Assembly (NCBI RefSeq): GCF_963678635.1
Contig: NC_087063.1
Coordinates: 81,639,574 to 81,703,573, forward strand
Direction of reading: 5' to 3'
Source of the DNA: Symsagittifera roscoffensis
Taxonomy: Eukaryota > Xenacoelomorpha > Acoela > Convolutidae
Length of the DNA stretch: 64,000 nt
Program-made: the position numbers and the translations under genes
The notes under the pieces: generated by a model
The model's database searches: none
What the model saw: only the letters and a program-made list of their open reading frames with translations
What the model was told of the DNA's origin: nothing
In this document: piece after piece, positions 46,110-58,625 of the stretch
Position numbering within the stretch: the stretch's first letter is position 1
Layout of the letters: each line of letters starts with the position of its first letter

Positions 46110-46560
46110 GTATTAGGATAGGGAATAAGTTTCCCATTTTCTTAAGGTAGAATATAGAGTTCAGAGTTTCGGATGGTAAGTTTCGAAAAATGTTTTTTTT
46201 TTATTTTCGTATAGGGTATCAATATTTCTTTGTTTTAGGGTTGGTAATAGAGATTCAAATCATAGGAAAAAAAATTAAATTTTTGGAAAAAGATTGGCGC
46301 GCGCTATCTAAATGGTAAATATAATTGATGTATTACGTTTCGGTTGTGAAAAGCTAAGTCAGATCATAGATATCATTATTTCAGATGGTAATTTTTACCA
46401 GAAAAAAAATTTTGGGGCCCGAATTTGCTAAATTTATCTAGGTATTTGCTATGTATAGATTTTTCCATGTATTATGATTGGTAATAGTATTTTCTTGTAT
46501 CAAGGTAGGATATGGATTAAGTAATGATACAATGTTTCAAAGTTAGGGTGAGAGAAGGTT
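46110..46560 (-). repeat. R1 fragment, inverted (copy A)
   Basis: The sequence aligns with 36,895-37,265 and 50,590-51,010. Landmarks are TTAAGGTAGA..ATAGAGTTCAGAGTTTCGGA, TTGGCGCGCGCTATCTAAAT and GTATTACGTTTCGG. Confidence 0.7.
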
Positions 46561-46628
46561 ATTAGAGTTAAGTTTCTGTGCAAAATTTTCTAGAAAAACG
46601 CAAAAACTTCAAATCTTTCGAAAAAGTT

Positions 46629-46889
46629 TTTTTCACTGAAACTTCTTTAACAGATATCATGTTTCATCTTCATCTGTGTTTTCTCAAAAATTAACACAAA
46701 TTTGTACAAAACTACAGTTTCTGGTAAGCATTAACGTAACTCAAACAAAAAGCTAGCATTTTTCACTGAAACTTCTTTAACAGATATCATGTTTCATCTT
46801 CATCTGTGTTTTCTCAAAAATTAACACAAATTTGTACAAAAACTACAATTTCTGGTAAGCATTAACGTAACTCAAACAAAAAGCTAGCT
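46629..46889. repeat. 130-bp tandem duplication
   Basis: The block TTTCACTGAAACTTCTTTAA through AAACAAAAAGCTAGC is present twice (offset 130) with two small differences. The corresponding place in copy B (51,432-51,570) has a single diverged version, so the doubling came after the A/B duplication. Confidence 0.9.
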
Positions 46890-47030
46890 GATTGTTATGA
46901 ATTGAGTTTGTTATTGCTATAATGTGTTAAAAATTAGTAAAAAAAAAGAAGAAAACGTGGACGAAATTCAATCAAAATTTTTTCATTACTGATCCTTATC
47001 TAAAAGAATGGTTCTATACCTTGTATAACA

Positions 47031-47464
47031 ACGTGAAAAAAAATTCAATAAATCTCAGAGTGAAAGTTAACCTCTAAATTAAGTTTCTTGGACCTTCCAA
47101 ATATCGATATTTGTTGTGTCCAAGTACTAGTTTTTGGTTTTGGTATTTATTAAAAAATTCATTAGCTCTGTGGCGTATTAAAGTGTTCAAACTGTAAACT
47201 TTTTGCTCATAGCAGCGAGGCACTGAATGTATATATCAAAAAAAAACACAAGATATGTTCACTCTTGTTGTCGAAGTTATATTCACAAAATACAAGGTGG
47301 TTGTATGCACGTCGACCAATCTAAAAAAAGATCGACAAGTTCCAAGAAAAGATCATTTAAAAAACTCAAATAACTAGATCATACAAAACTTTAGTAAAAA
47401 TTGGCTAGTACGTTCAAGTAAAAAAACATTAGTACAATTTTAGTAAAACTTTAGACACTGAGTT
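47031..47464. other. Junction between duplication copies A and B
   Basis: This is AT-rich sequence without a gene. It contains a few 10-20 base repeats of a CATTAGTACAATTTTAGTAA type. Confidence 0.4.
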
Positions 47465-49594
47465 TGTAAAACTTTAGACATTATTTGTAGACTATAAAAC
47501 AACAACACTTCATCTAAACTTCTGTTAAACGAAAATATCGAATAATTTTTCGATAATTTGATATTGTTTCATTTTTCAAAAGATAGAACTGACGGAAAAA
47601 CTATCGCAAGCAACAAAAGAGTTCAATTTGCCGGGAAAGTCTCAATAAAAATTGCGTCAAATCTTTATAATCCACGGCAAAAAGAGCAGACTTATAGAAA
47701 CTCTGTTATAGTGAAGTTTTGATTGAAGTGATTCTACATTCTAGCGATTGGACAGGTCTGCATTACATGCTTTTAGAAAATTCTAGAAAAAAACTACTGA
47801 ATAGAAACGAGAAAATGGAATGCGAGGACTGTGGAATTTTGTATGCTCGCCAACATGCATCAAGAGATCCTAGACACTGTGGCGTTTTAATGAGTTGAAA
47901 CTGTAAAAATTATGCATATAATTTCAAGGATCTGAGTGTTCATATCAAGAAGAAGCACTCCATTCCTGTTTCCTCTTGTTTCGGAATTATCTTGACAATT
48001 TAAAAGGTAATTGCATGCACGCACGCACGCAATGTACAAGAAAGTTTCACGTATGGCAAAATCAAAAATTTTATAGAAACTCTGTAGCGTCAGCTCTTTA
48101 TTGAAATTTTTAAAACTTAGTAAATTCGAACAATTTCATGAAGTAGCGCGTTTCCGAAGCAGTTAATTGGATGGTCATGCATTTAGATTCATCAACTTTC
48201 ATCAATTTTTTAGAAAGAAATTTTTATACTAACAATCAAAAGATCAACGCTGTTGCTTGAATTGATTTCGAGTGTTTCAAAATGGGAAAAATACATGTTT
48301 CTCGTCTGAAAACTTGCTTGGTCTGAAAATTTACTGTTACCTGATCCAGAGATTCTTTTTCTGAAGAATCTTAGCAAAAAATTCTAGGCTTCTATTTTTG
48401 CATTGTATTAGAAAACGATCGTTCATAAGATACAGATTTCAACTCAAAGTTTATTTTTCATGTACAAATAAAAAAAAACTGACTAAATTAGAAGATAAGA
48501 GTTTGAGTAGAAACTAAGAATGGCCTATCTGGAAGTGTATAGGAGAATTAGGTTGATGTCTGAATGGATTAAAAAGGAAAATTGAACAATCAAAAAGTTT
48601 GCTTTAATTTTGGTTGAAAAGCATTGTTTACGGCAGAGTCAATTAAAAACATTGTTGAGTATACGCACTTGAAGGCAATTGATGCGATTTTTTTCCGTTT
48701 CTAGCTTTCAAGACAAAAAATATCTGAAAGTTTTAAGGATTTGTCTGACATTTCGAAAATTAGTGGTGTTTGATACTTTTTTTCCAGTAAATTACTTTTT
48801 TTAAATAAAACTTCATGCAAAAATGGTTCATACAAATAGAGAAAAGGTTGAGAGATTTAGAAATTGATCAATAGATACAGTTTTTACTCGGTATTTCTCT
48901 TCTGAGAAAATCTTGATTAGGAAGCATTCATTTGGAAGCTTCTACTTGAAGCAGAAACTGTGTTTCCCTACTTACCTTTACTTGTCTTTCAATGAAGAAG
49001 CTCCCAGAAAAAAATTGTTAGATGAAAAATTCCAGTTAACAACCAATAGACTTGCTCTTATTTTGTTCGCCATAATTCGTAAAAATACAACCATATTTGT
49101 CTATTATCTACCGATGAGATGCACTTATGTGTTCTTTCTTTTATAAATTTAACTGGTTCCAATTCATTTGAACATTTTTGAGGAACTTCGGAAAAAATTA
49201 AGATTAAAACAAAATTTAATGAAAATTGGGCAAAAACACTGATAGATAGTGTAAACTAAAGTGTTTTTTTTTTGCGGGAAAACTTGACAGTAGCTACTCA
49301 ACTAGAAGATTTTAGTTGCCAACTTGAAATGTAAAATTGCCCATCTCAAGTAAATTTCAGACTTTTTCAGTACCAGTTTCTACCTTTCCTTTCTTTCTAC
49401 CTTTCAGTTTCTTTTTTGTAATAATTTGGGTTCATGAATGACAAAATTCGAGGAAAAAATGAACCACGCTTTTTCTTCACGAATTATCAAAGTTTATTGC
49501 TAGTTCGGATATTTTCTATACAGTTATATTTACCCGGATGAAAAACTTGTTAAGTATACATATGAACATAAGTATACGTGTAAATAGGAGAATT

Positions 49595-50260
49595 TCAAGA
49601 GGCATCAAAAAACTACTTTAAGAAATGTCCCAGTAACGAGAAAAACCGGTTTTCAGTGTTTGAGATTAGGTCGAGATTCGAGCGAGTAAAGCAATCGGGC
49701 AACGTTTGTTATAAACAATTTTAAATTTAGGCTAAAAGTTCTTGAATTAAGAAAAAAACTTTCAGTGCTTTCTTGCTGGAAGGTTGTTCCAAAAATTGAA
49801 TTGAAAGTGTTCTACTAAAAAATTAGTTTACATAGAAAATTTTATATCGGTTTTTTGAAATTGATTAAACTTCTGAGGTAAATTGATGTCAATTAGGGCG
49901 AAATCAATCCTCTCCTAGTTATTTGAAAATTTTTCAACGCAACCCACACTAGCTCGAAATAAGAGAATCAAGAGAAACTTAATATTCGAGTATATTGTAG
50001 TTTTTTCCAGGCGAAACCAGGTACCACAATTAATCATAGAATTGATTCGAGTAATATAACAAAAACCAGACCTTCCAGCCATGATTAGAGAGAAATTTAA
50101 AAAAAAATACATGAAAAGTGTCCCCTTGTCGAGAAGAACCGGTTTATAATTGTCGAGTCTTATTCAAATTTCGAATGAAGCAATCGAGTAACGTTTGTTA
50201 TTGAAAACTGAAATATACGCTAAAAAATACTTAAAGTTACTGAAAACAACATTTCTTTTC
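49595..50260 (+). repeat. Repeat U in copy B
   Basis: Box 4 (AACGAGAAAAACCGGTTTTC) is at about 49,634. A second, partial unit with AGGTACCACAATTAATCATA is at about 50,017 and GTCGAGAAGAACCGGTTT at about 50,128. Confidence 0.7.
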
Positions 50261-50589
50261 TTGCTCATTTGCTGTATTTTAAAAACATATATTTATATAA
50301 AGTTATTACGCCAAAAAATATGAAGAGTTCGAAAATATTTTGATTATTTTTTTCAGTTTTTTTGTTATTGAATCATCTCTGAATAAAATTTTTAAAAATA
50401 ACGGCTAAATCAGTACTATTTGACGCATTTTAATAGTTTTCTCATCGCAACACGCACTATTTTGAAACAAGAAAAGAAAACACTTTTTCCCGATTTTTTA
50501 GTTTGTGATTGTAGTAGTATATATTGCGGCTGAGCTATGGGGGAGGTCTCTGACCCACATTTTCTAAAGTAAGGGATAGAACACCTGGT

Positions 50590-51010
50590 CACTGAACTAT
50601 GCAGTAAGATGGCGAATATGTTTCCCAATTTATTATGGTAGATTATATTTTTCAGAGTTTCAGATGGTGGGTCTCGAAAAAAATTTTGCTTTCAGAAAAA
50701 CTTGGGTGCCCTAAGTTCGCATGTTTAAGGATAGAGCATCGATTTGTCTTTTTATTAAAGTTGGTAGCAGAAACTCAATTCGTTAGAAAAAATTTGGTGC
50801 GCATTATTTAAATGGTAAAAGTTCCTGGTGTATTACGTTTAGATTGTAATAAACTAAGATAGGCTATAGATGTTCAGATGGTAAGTTTCAAATGATTTTC
50901 TTGGGTATTTGCTAGGCATTGATTTTTCCAAGTTTTATTATTGGCAATAGAATTTCCTTTTATCCAGATAGGGTATAGATTAAGTAATGATACAAAAATT
51001 CAAAATAAAG
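50590..51010 (-). repeat. R1 fragment, inverted (copy B)
   Basis: Landmarks are TATGGTAGATTATA, CAGAGTTTCAGATGGTGGG, GGTGCGCATTATTTAAATGG and GTGTATTACGTTTAGATTG, collinear with 46,110-46,560. Confidence 0.7.
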
Positions 51011-51949
51011 TTAGGAAAATGTTAATAGAGTTGAGTTTTTGTCCAAAATTTTATAGAAAAATTGCAAAACTTCACGTCATTGGAAAAAATTGCAAAAATT
51101 CACGTCATTTAAAAAATTTGCAGAAATCTCAGTTTTAAAATAAATCAATAAAACTTTGAACTGATATGAACAAAGATGCGGGTTTAATATTTTCTAAATA
51201 CCAAAAACAGAGCTCATATTAGCTGAAACAAATTAAAAGCTTCCAGTTTCTGGAACAGAATTAATGGTGTTGTTTAAGAAAATGAAGTAGAAACTATTAA
51301 AAATGTTTCTTTATTTCGATTCTTGATTCAAAATCTTCTATTTTGCAACTTTTCTATACAGATATTTAACACATTTTTTTTCAACTAATGAAAAATTGAT
51401 TTATATTTCGCAATTAAAACAATCAAAAGTAGCAAATTTCATTGAAACTTCTTGAGCAGATATCATGATTAATGATTAAACTCTTCTTTTGTTTTTTCTG
51501 AACGTTTAATCCAAATTTGTACAAAAACTACAACTTCTGGCAAGCATTTTACGTTACTTAAACAAAATTTAGATAATTATTGTAAAACGAGTTAGTTTTG
51601 CTTTAATTTACTAAAAACGAGTGAAAAAATATCAGAATGTGGAAAAAACTCATTGGGAACTTCTTCATAACTGATCACTATCTATATTTTGCTTCTACAA
51701 CATAACTTATCATGTTTTTCCAAAAAGAAAACCTAAGGGGCTTTTATCATTTTTGGTTTTTGCTCCATATAGTTGTTCGCTATTGAACTCCTTTTGCATG
51801 AAAATTTTAGGCAGAACAGAGGAGTTTAGGGGAAAATAGAATCAGTTGAACAAAAAATTTGCTGGCAGAGACACAAAATAGCACTTCAAACGTCCGAATA
51901 CGTATATATTTAATAATCTGTACATTTTTACATTTAAGAGAAAGAAATC

Positions 51950-54020
51950 TCTGTTGCAATTTCTATTCTCATTTTTTTTCAGCAAAAATGCTTTATTTTT
52001 CAAAGACACCATCAATTTAAACCATCAAAACATTCTCAAAATCTTTTTCTATTTTCTTGTTTTTTTTTCCGCATCTCAAAAATGGTTATGTGAGAGAGAA
52101 TTGGAGCTAATTAAAGCATTAAAAAACACAAGCAATAAGTAGGAAAGGACAGGTGTACTATAACAAAAAAAACTAGTGAACGAAATAAGAGCAAAATTTT
52201 TGGCTGTTATCTGAAACCTCCCGAGTTTTTATTTAGTAAACATTTCGTATAGGTTTATTTCTTGAAATACAAAAAAAAACGCAAAGAAATCCAGTTTCTA
52301 CTTCATGTAAGAGCTTCCTAGAGAAAACGTCTCCTGAAAAGATTACTTCAGAAAACTAAATTTGGTTTTAGACGGTGTCAATTGAAAAATTTCTCTATTA
52401 ACAAAAATTTTTATTAACATAAAAATTAACAAAACAGAAAGCTCCATGGTTCCACCCAATTTTCTAACTAAACTAAAACTGAGGCTAATCAGAGCAAAAT
52501 ACAAAAAGAACAGTGGCTGCTTTTCAATATTTTCACGCCGAATACTATCTCGATTGATAATTTGTGCACCTGATTTTGCTTAAATTATCAACTATCAGTT
52601 TTTTGAAAAAAATCCATGAAGCTCTTCTTATTTTCTCTAAAATCTATTCTACAGTTTTTTTCATTAATTTTTTCTTTGAAAAATGAATTAGGAGTAGGTT
52701 ATGAAAGCAAATTTTTGATTTTGCGTCATCTAATATCTTCAAAAAGAACTTTTTTCTTGAATTTGAACGATCAAAAATAATATAGTGGAAAATTTGTGTT
52801 AGATAACCGAGTGTTTTTGAATCTAAGTTATCTTTATTTCCAATAAATTCCCAGTAATCTTACATTTTTTGTCAAAAGATAGAAACAAAAACTCCCATTT
52901 GCTCCCTTTTTTTGCCTTAACTTCAGAAATTTTATGTTTTTTTTTATCGTAGGCAGTTATAATTTCCAACCAAAACGCACGCTAATTTTCTCAAAATTCT
53001 TAAGTAATTAGAATAACTTTCATTCTATTTTACAATAAATTTTAGAGCTTCATGAGGCCTTTTATGGTTTCTGCTTGATGTTGCAATGGAAACAATTTTG
53101 AAGGAAGTTCTACACAAGAATTGCTTTTTTTTGTAGAAATCTGTATCTTGTGAACGATCGTTTTCTAATCCAAAGCAAAGTTAGAGTCGCAAACTTTTTC
53201 TTCAAAAAAACATTATTCAGAAAAACAATCTCTGAACCAATATGTATATTCTTGTTACTTTCAATTTTTGAATCAAACTTTCAGACAAGAAACATGTCTA
53301 TTTGTATGTTGAAATGTTTCAAACCATTTAAAATTGCAGTGTTTTCACTTTTTCTTTGATAGTTTTAAGAATATTCACTAAAATTGATAGAAAATTTTGA
53401 ATCTCAATGTATAAACATTCATTTATCTGCTTGGAGAAAACTTTGCTCCTTAAAACTGTTCAAAATTACTAATTTAGTAACAGTAAAGGCAAAATTAGTT
53501 GATGTTTTCAGATTATAAAAAATATACGTTTATTCAAAATTTAACTCACTAGGTATGAGAATCACTTTAACACAACGTAATTTATATAAATCTGCTGCTC
53601 TCACCTCCATTAATGCCGATCGAAAACTTTTTTCATTGAGAATGTTTTTCCTTTTTTTTCCTTTGAGACTTTCACAACAATTTGAACTTTTTTGCTTTTT
53701 GCGTTAATTTTTGCGTCAGTTACAACCTTCGAAAAAAAAAGTTGAAATTATCAAAACACTAAGTCAAGACATGTTAACACGCAATGTTTGCCAGTTTTTT
53801 CTTTGATTATAGTTAAATCAGGAAAAAGTGTTTATCACTATTTACAGTTCTTTCTACTGTATTGTAAGCTCTATTTATTCATTTTTTAAAAATATATATA
53901 TATCTCTTCTTGGTACGTGTAGTCTTCTTTGGAGTTTGGAACGTTTCAGCCTTCTTTGAAGTGCATGCAATCACGATGTATATTGTGAAGGTAACAGCAT
54001 CTCAAAAAGTGAAGAAACAA
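51950..54020 (-). repeat. Inverted copy of the duplicated segment
   Basis: The reverse complement matches copy A from about 41,030 to 42,960. GAAAACGATCGTTC with the preceding TTTGCATT/TTTGGATT block is at 53,150-53,175. TCAGAGATTGTTTTTCTGAA is at 53,219-53,238. CAAAAAACTGATAGTT is at about 52,590 and CACAATATACATCGTGATTG at about 53,970-53,990. Similarity is patchy. Confidence 0.6.
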
Positions 54021-54199
54021 CTCGAGGTAGGAGATTTTGAAAACTCCACCAAAATTTTAGGTAGGAGATTTGGAATTACTTGAAATGTCTCACAAAACGA
54101 AAACAAAGTATTCAAAGAACATTGTATTGTCCTGACAGATTATTTTTAATGAAGAGGAAAATCAGAATGGAATGAATCCCATTTGGTGTAATGAAGCAC

Positions 54200-54300
54200 C
54201 GAAGCAATCAGAATCAAGTTTAAACACCTAAGCAATCACCTATTAAACAACTAAGCAATCATTTAAGCAATCAGAATCAAGCAGCAGCGCGTTTTCCAAG
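54200..54300. repeat. AAGCAATCA short tandem motif
   Basis: AAGCAATCA occurs at 54,202, 54,231, 54,259 and 54,272, twice extended to AAGCAATCAGAATCAAG. Confidence 0.75.
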
Positions 54301-54640
54301 CAGATAAATGGGTGCTTATACTTTGAGATTCATGTTTGTACAAAGATTTTAGGAACAATTTTAAAAACTAACATAAAAAAATGAAGTTTCTGACATTTCA
54401 TTTGACTTTGAACATTTCAAGATAAAATTATTCATGTTCTTAGCTTGAAAGTTTGCATCAAAAAATGAAAATAAAAAAGTATACAATTTTCTGGCTCAGA
54501 TGTTGTTTTTATGAAGGATCTTAGCAAAGAAAGTTTTTTGGTTTTAACGTTGCTTTGGGCTAGAAAGCGATAGTTTAAAAGATATTTTCATATACAAAAT
54601 TCAAAGTGTTCGTCAGACGTTTGAAGTTCTAATTATGTAT
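54285..54640 (+). repeat. Third, partial copy (C) of the duplicated segment
   Basis: The sequence from AGCAGCGCGTTTTCCAAGCA aligns with 48,145-48,480 (AGTAGCGCGTTTCCGAAGCA) through GATTCAT, TCTGGCTCAGATGTTGTTTT, GGATCTTAGCAAAGAA and TAGAAAGCGATAGTTTAAAA. Confidence 0.65.
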
Positions 54641-54769
54641 CTGCTAGGAAAATGAACGTTCAATTGATACTGTTTCCCCCCTAAATTCCCCAGTTTTGCC
54701 AAAATGTCAATGAAAGCTGAAATTTTTTTAGGACAGGAGATTTTTTTGAAAAACCACGAGAGCAATATG

Positions 54770-54825
54770 CTGTAGAAGCAAAAGAGAGATGTCGATCAAT
54801 TATGAAGAAGTGTTGGTTAACATTT
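54770..54825 (-). repeat. Short inverted match to copy B
   Basis: GTAGAAGCAAAAGAGAGATG through TTATGAAGAAG is the reverse complement, with few differences, of 51,660-51,700. Confidence 0.6.
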
Positions 54826-54979
54826 TTCGACAAAAATTGGTAAAAATTATTTGGGTAATCATTGAGAGAAACCCGAGGAAGAAATGAATCTTGATACTTG
54901 CTCAAGAAATTTAAATGGATACTGATTTGATACTGATTTGAAGCAACAATTTACTCTGATATTTTCATGAATGGTGTCT

Positions 54980-57900
54980 ATATTTGCTACTTGCACAGCA
55001 ACCGGTATCTTGCTTATTCAGACTATTCAAACTACGGAAGAACTTTGTATTTAGGTGTGATTTAGTTTTTTCCATGCAAAATCAAGTACCACAACTAATC
55101 ATTGGAATGAGGCAAGTGAAATATTATAATAATGCTTCTTCAGCCATGATTCGAGAGATATCGGAAACTTTTATAAGAAACTGTTCCAGTACCAAGAAAA
55201 ACCGCTTATGGTTTTTGAGTTTTGGTCGAGTTTCGAGCAAGTAAACAACCGAGTAAGTTTGTTTTATAAAAATTGAAACTTGATTTTATTAAAAAACTCA
55301 TTTTTCAAGACTTCCCTGCACAAACAAATAATCTGAAAAAGAAACACTAAAAGTATTATGCCAAAAAAAGCAATCAAAAATTTTTTCATAATTTTTTTGG
55401 TTCAAATTGTTTTTCGTTTTGTTTGAATTTCTGCGGGAATGTGTTTTCAATTATGACTAGACAACTAATTTTCTACGCTTTTGAACAGTTTTCTCATCAC
55501 AACACGCCCTAGTTAGAAACATGAGAAGAGAATTTTTAAATGAATAAGATTGTTATGTGCTACGTGCACAGAATTTGGTATCCTGGTTGTTCAGACCATT
55601 AAATCTAGGGAGCAGCTTGTATTCGGGTGTGTTTTAAGTTTTTTCCAAGCAAAATCAGGTACCAATATTAATAATTGGATGGGTTCAGTGATATTTAATA
55701 TTGAAGCCATTTTAGCCATGATTGGAGATTCTTCAAAAAATTAACTTAAAAGATATCCCAGTGTTGAGAAAAAGTTTTTGAGACTTAGCCGAGATTCGCG
55801 CCAATGAAGCAATCGAGTAAAGTTTTCTGAAATAAAATTGAGCTTTATGCTTTTTTAAAATTAAAAAAAATTTTTCTTTATTTTTTTTTTGTTTGTTGTT
55901 TATTTTATGAGGAAACATTTTGCCAACTTTGTTTAGTTAATTAATTCCTACGCATTTATATAAATTTTTCATCGCATCAGGCACTAATTCAGAGGAAAAA
56001 AGTAAATGTTTACTAATTTTTTTAATGTGATTGTTCTGTGCTTTTTGTTCTGTACTATGACGATGCACAGCAACCGGTTATCCTCGTTGTTCCCGTCCTT
56101 TGAAAATTGAAAAAAAATTGGATTGGGGTGTTTTTCAATTTAATTTGATTTTGACGCAAAATCAGGTACCACAAAAACTAATCGGAATGGGTTCAGTGAT
56201 AAATCGTATGAAAATCTTTCTGTCGGGATTTGAGAAACATTAAAAGTTCTCGAAAGAAGTCTCCGTGTTTGTTTAAATTACAAAAAGTTTTTTTTCAGAC
56301 TAAAAAGATTGAGTTTTATTTATTTAAAAAGAATTTTAAACGTTTTTCCATAATAAGAAATTGATTAAAATAAATTTTTAATTATAGTGCAAAAAATAAC
56401 ATTTCCAATTTGTTTTTTTTTTGTTTGCTATTTGTTTTTTTAAGGGAAGTGTTGTCAGATATGGCTGACTCACTGTTTTTATATGCTTTTGTTTAACTAT
56501 TTCATCAGAAGACTTACTAGCTTGAACTAAAGAAAGAATTTTTATTCTTTGATTTCTTTGAAGATGATTTTTTCGTGCTAATTGCACAGCAAACGGTAAT
56601 CTTGTTGTTCACAACCCTGAAACTGAAAATGACTTTTATGAAATTGAGTTTATTTTAGTTTTTTCTAGGCAAAATCAGGCACCACAAATATTACTATGAT
56701 TGAGTCGAGTGATATATCTTAATAAAATTCGTTCAGCCATACTTTCAGCCATACTCTTTCAGACATCAAAAAGTATCACAGAAAAAAGTTTTCAGTTTGA
56801 AAAAAGAACGTTTTAAATTTGTGACTTTTTCTAAAAAACTTTGTGTAAGTAAAGCAAATGAGTAACCTTCGTTACATAAATTTGACATTTAAGCTAAGGA
56901 GACTTGATTTAAAATAAAAAAAAAACATTTTTTGGCGAGACAAATTTTAAAACATATCTTAAGATAACTGTGCCTAAACGCTTCAAAAACAACACCTAAA
57001 CTTTTTTCATTGTTTTGATTGTCAATTTTAAGGGCGTATGTTGTCTTTCGCAACTAATTTAGCAGTTTTCTGCGCATTTGCCTTTTTTTTCTGGTCACAA
57101 CACGCACTAATTAAAATAATAGAAAAAAAAATTACTATTGGAGTTGTTGTATGAATGCAGTTGTTCTGTGTACACAGCATCCAGTATCCTTGTTTTTGAG
57201 GCCATCGAAATTGGCGAGGAAATCTGTTTTCGGGCGGGCTTTAGTATTTTTTTTGTTTTCTTTTTCTCGCAAATTCAGATTTCACAAATAATAAAAAAAA
57301 TAAAACTTGTCAGTTTTGATTTCTTCTTGAATTTCATTGTTCTGTGTCACTTGCACATCAATCGGTGTTATTGAGACCAAGGAAACTGGGGTGGAACTTC
57401 GGATTCGATGTGTTTTAGTTTTTTTTCTCTTTTTCTTGTTTTCTACGCAAAAATCAGGAACCAAAAATAATAATCGGAAGGAGCTGAGCGGTATATCGTA
57501 TTGAAGCCCTTCCAGTCGGTGTTCGAATGACATAAAAAATTTCGATAAAACCTTTTAGTGTCGAAAAAAAAATGGTTTGTAGTTTTTAAGTTTTGGTCAA
57601 GTTTTGAGCGATTAAAGCAACCAAGTAACGTTCGGTTATTTACCTTGACATTTAGACTGAGAAGATTTAGATATTTTAACAAAAAATAAAACCAAGTGTT
57701 CCCACGTTTTCTGGTGATAAAAGTTTGCTAAATTTAAAATTTAGTTATTGTGCCAAAAATAGGAAAAACTTTTTCAATTTTTTCATTAATTGTTTTTTTT
57801 TTTCAGGAAAACAGTTGCCAAATGAAGCTAACTCACTTCTTTCATACGCTTTTGCATAGTTTTTTCTTTCGTCACAGCATTCAAAAATTTAAAAACAAGA

Positions 57901-58625
57901 AAATACTTTTTTAAATATGATAATTTGTTGCTATTTGCACAGCAACCGGTAGCCTTGCTCTAAAGACAATTGAAACTAAAGAGGAGTTCTGTTTTCGGGT
58001 TTGTCTCAGTTTTTTTCCGCCTAAAGTCAGGTACCACCACTAATCATTGGTATAAGTCGAGTGATATGTCGTATAAATTGCCTTTCAGCCATGATTCGAG
58101 CGACATAAGAAATTAGGCTACAATTTCTCAGTGGCAAGAAAAACCGTTTTATAAGAAATGTTATTGTAAAATTTTGAGCATTTGAAGCAATTGAATACCG
58201 TTTGTTACACAAAAGTTGGCATATAGGTTACGGAGACATAATTTTTTTGAAAACAATTTTCTTAGACGCTTCTTTTTGGATAATTATATTTAAAATTATT
58301 GTGTTAAAAAAATATAAATTTTTTCTTTTTTTTCCTTTTTTTGTTTGTCATTTACTTTTGAGGACAGTTGTTGTCAATCATGGCTACTTGATCCCTTTAA
58401 CACGCAATTGCATTGTTTTTTCATCACAACTTTTTTCGCTATGGTATAGATATTTGCGATCGCATTTATAATTTTCTTTTATTAAGCAAACCATCCAAAA
58501 AAAAACGACACATTTTTGAAGAAAAAAATCCTGTTTTTGTATTAATTTGATTGGAACAATCTGTGCTACTTGCAGAGCAACCGGTTATCATTGATCTGAA
58601 TGACTTGTTAATTCAACCGCGTCAC
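54980..58625 (+). repeat. Repeat U, main array (seven to eight units)
   Basis: Box 2 (GCACAGCAACCGGT-like) is at 54,989, 55,558, 56,062, 56,578, 57,165, 57,345, 57,932 and 58,563, spaced about 500-625 bases apart with one 180-base interval. Each unit normally also has the octamer-containing box ATTTGCAT..CAACACGCACTA, the AAAATCAGGTACCACAA box and the GTCGAGAAAAACCG box. Copies vary strongly between boxes, while the boxes themselves are kept. Short frames (60-86 codons) cross boxes 2 and 3 in some units (55,550-55,744; 54,984-55,244) but differ from unit to unit. Confidence 0.85.

Larger units (their letters stand above)
40500..47030 (+). repeat. Segmental duplication, copy A
   Basis: This segment aligns with 47,465-51,710 in the same orientation. 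It starts at ACAACACTTCATCTAA, continues through ACTGACGG..TATCGCAAGC, GTGGACAGGTCTGCAATACATG-like, GAAACGAGAAAA, ATCAAGAGATC, GAAAACGATCGTTC and AACCTATAGATTT blocks, repeat U, inverted R1, and ends near 47,030. Copies differ by many substitutions and indels. Copy A has about 2 kb (about 43,230-45,285) missing from copy B: an R1 repeat with the Tc1 element. Open frames inside are short and Phe/Leu-rich; I find no gene. Confidence 0.85.
47465..51710 (+). repeat. Segmental duplication, copy B
   Basis: This is the partner of 40,500-47,030, lacking the ~2 kb with R1 and Tc1. The junction in B is near 49,560-49,595, where TTGTTAAGTATACATATG passes directly to GAGGCATCAAAAAACTAC. It includes a GCATGCACGCACGCACGC run at 48,014 that corresponds to GCATGCATGCATGC at 41,051 in copy A. 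No gene is supported. Confidence 0.85.

Noticed and set aside
54980-58625. CRISPR-like or SL-RNA/5S gene array
   Set aside because: Units are 500-600 bases with diverged sequence between boxes, not short repeats with unique spacers. I saw no spliced-leader, Sm-site or 5S sequence in the boxes.
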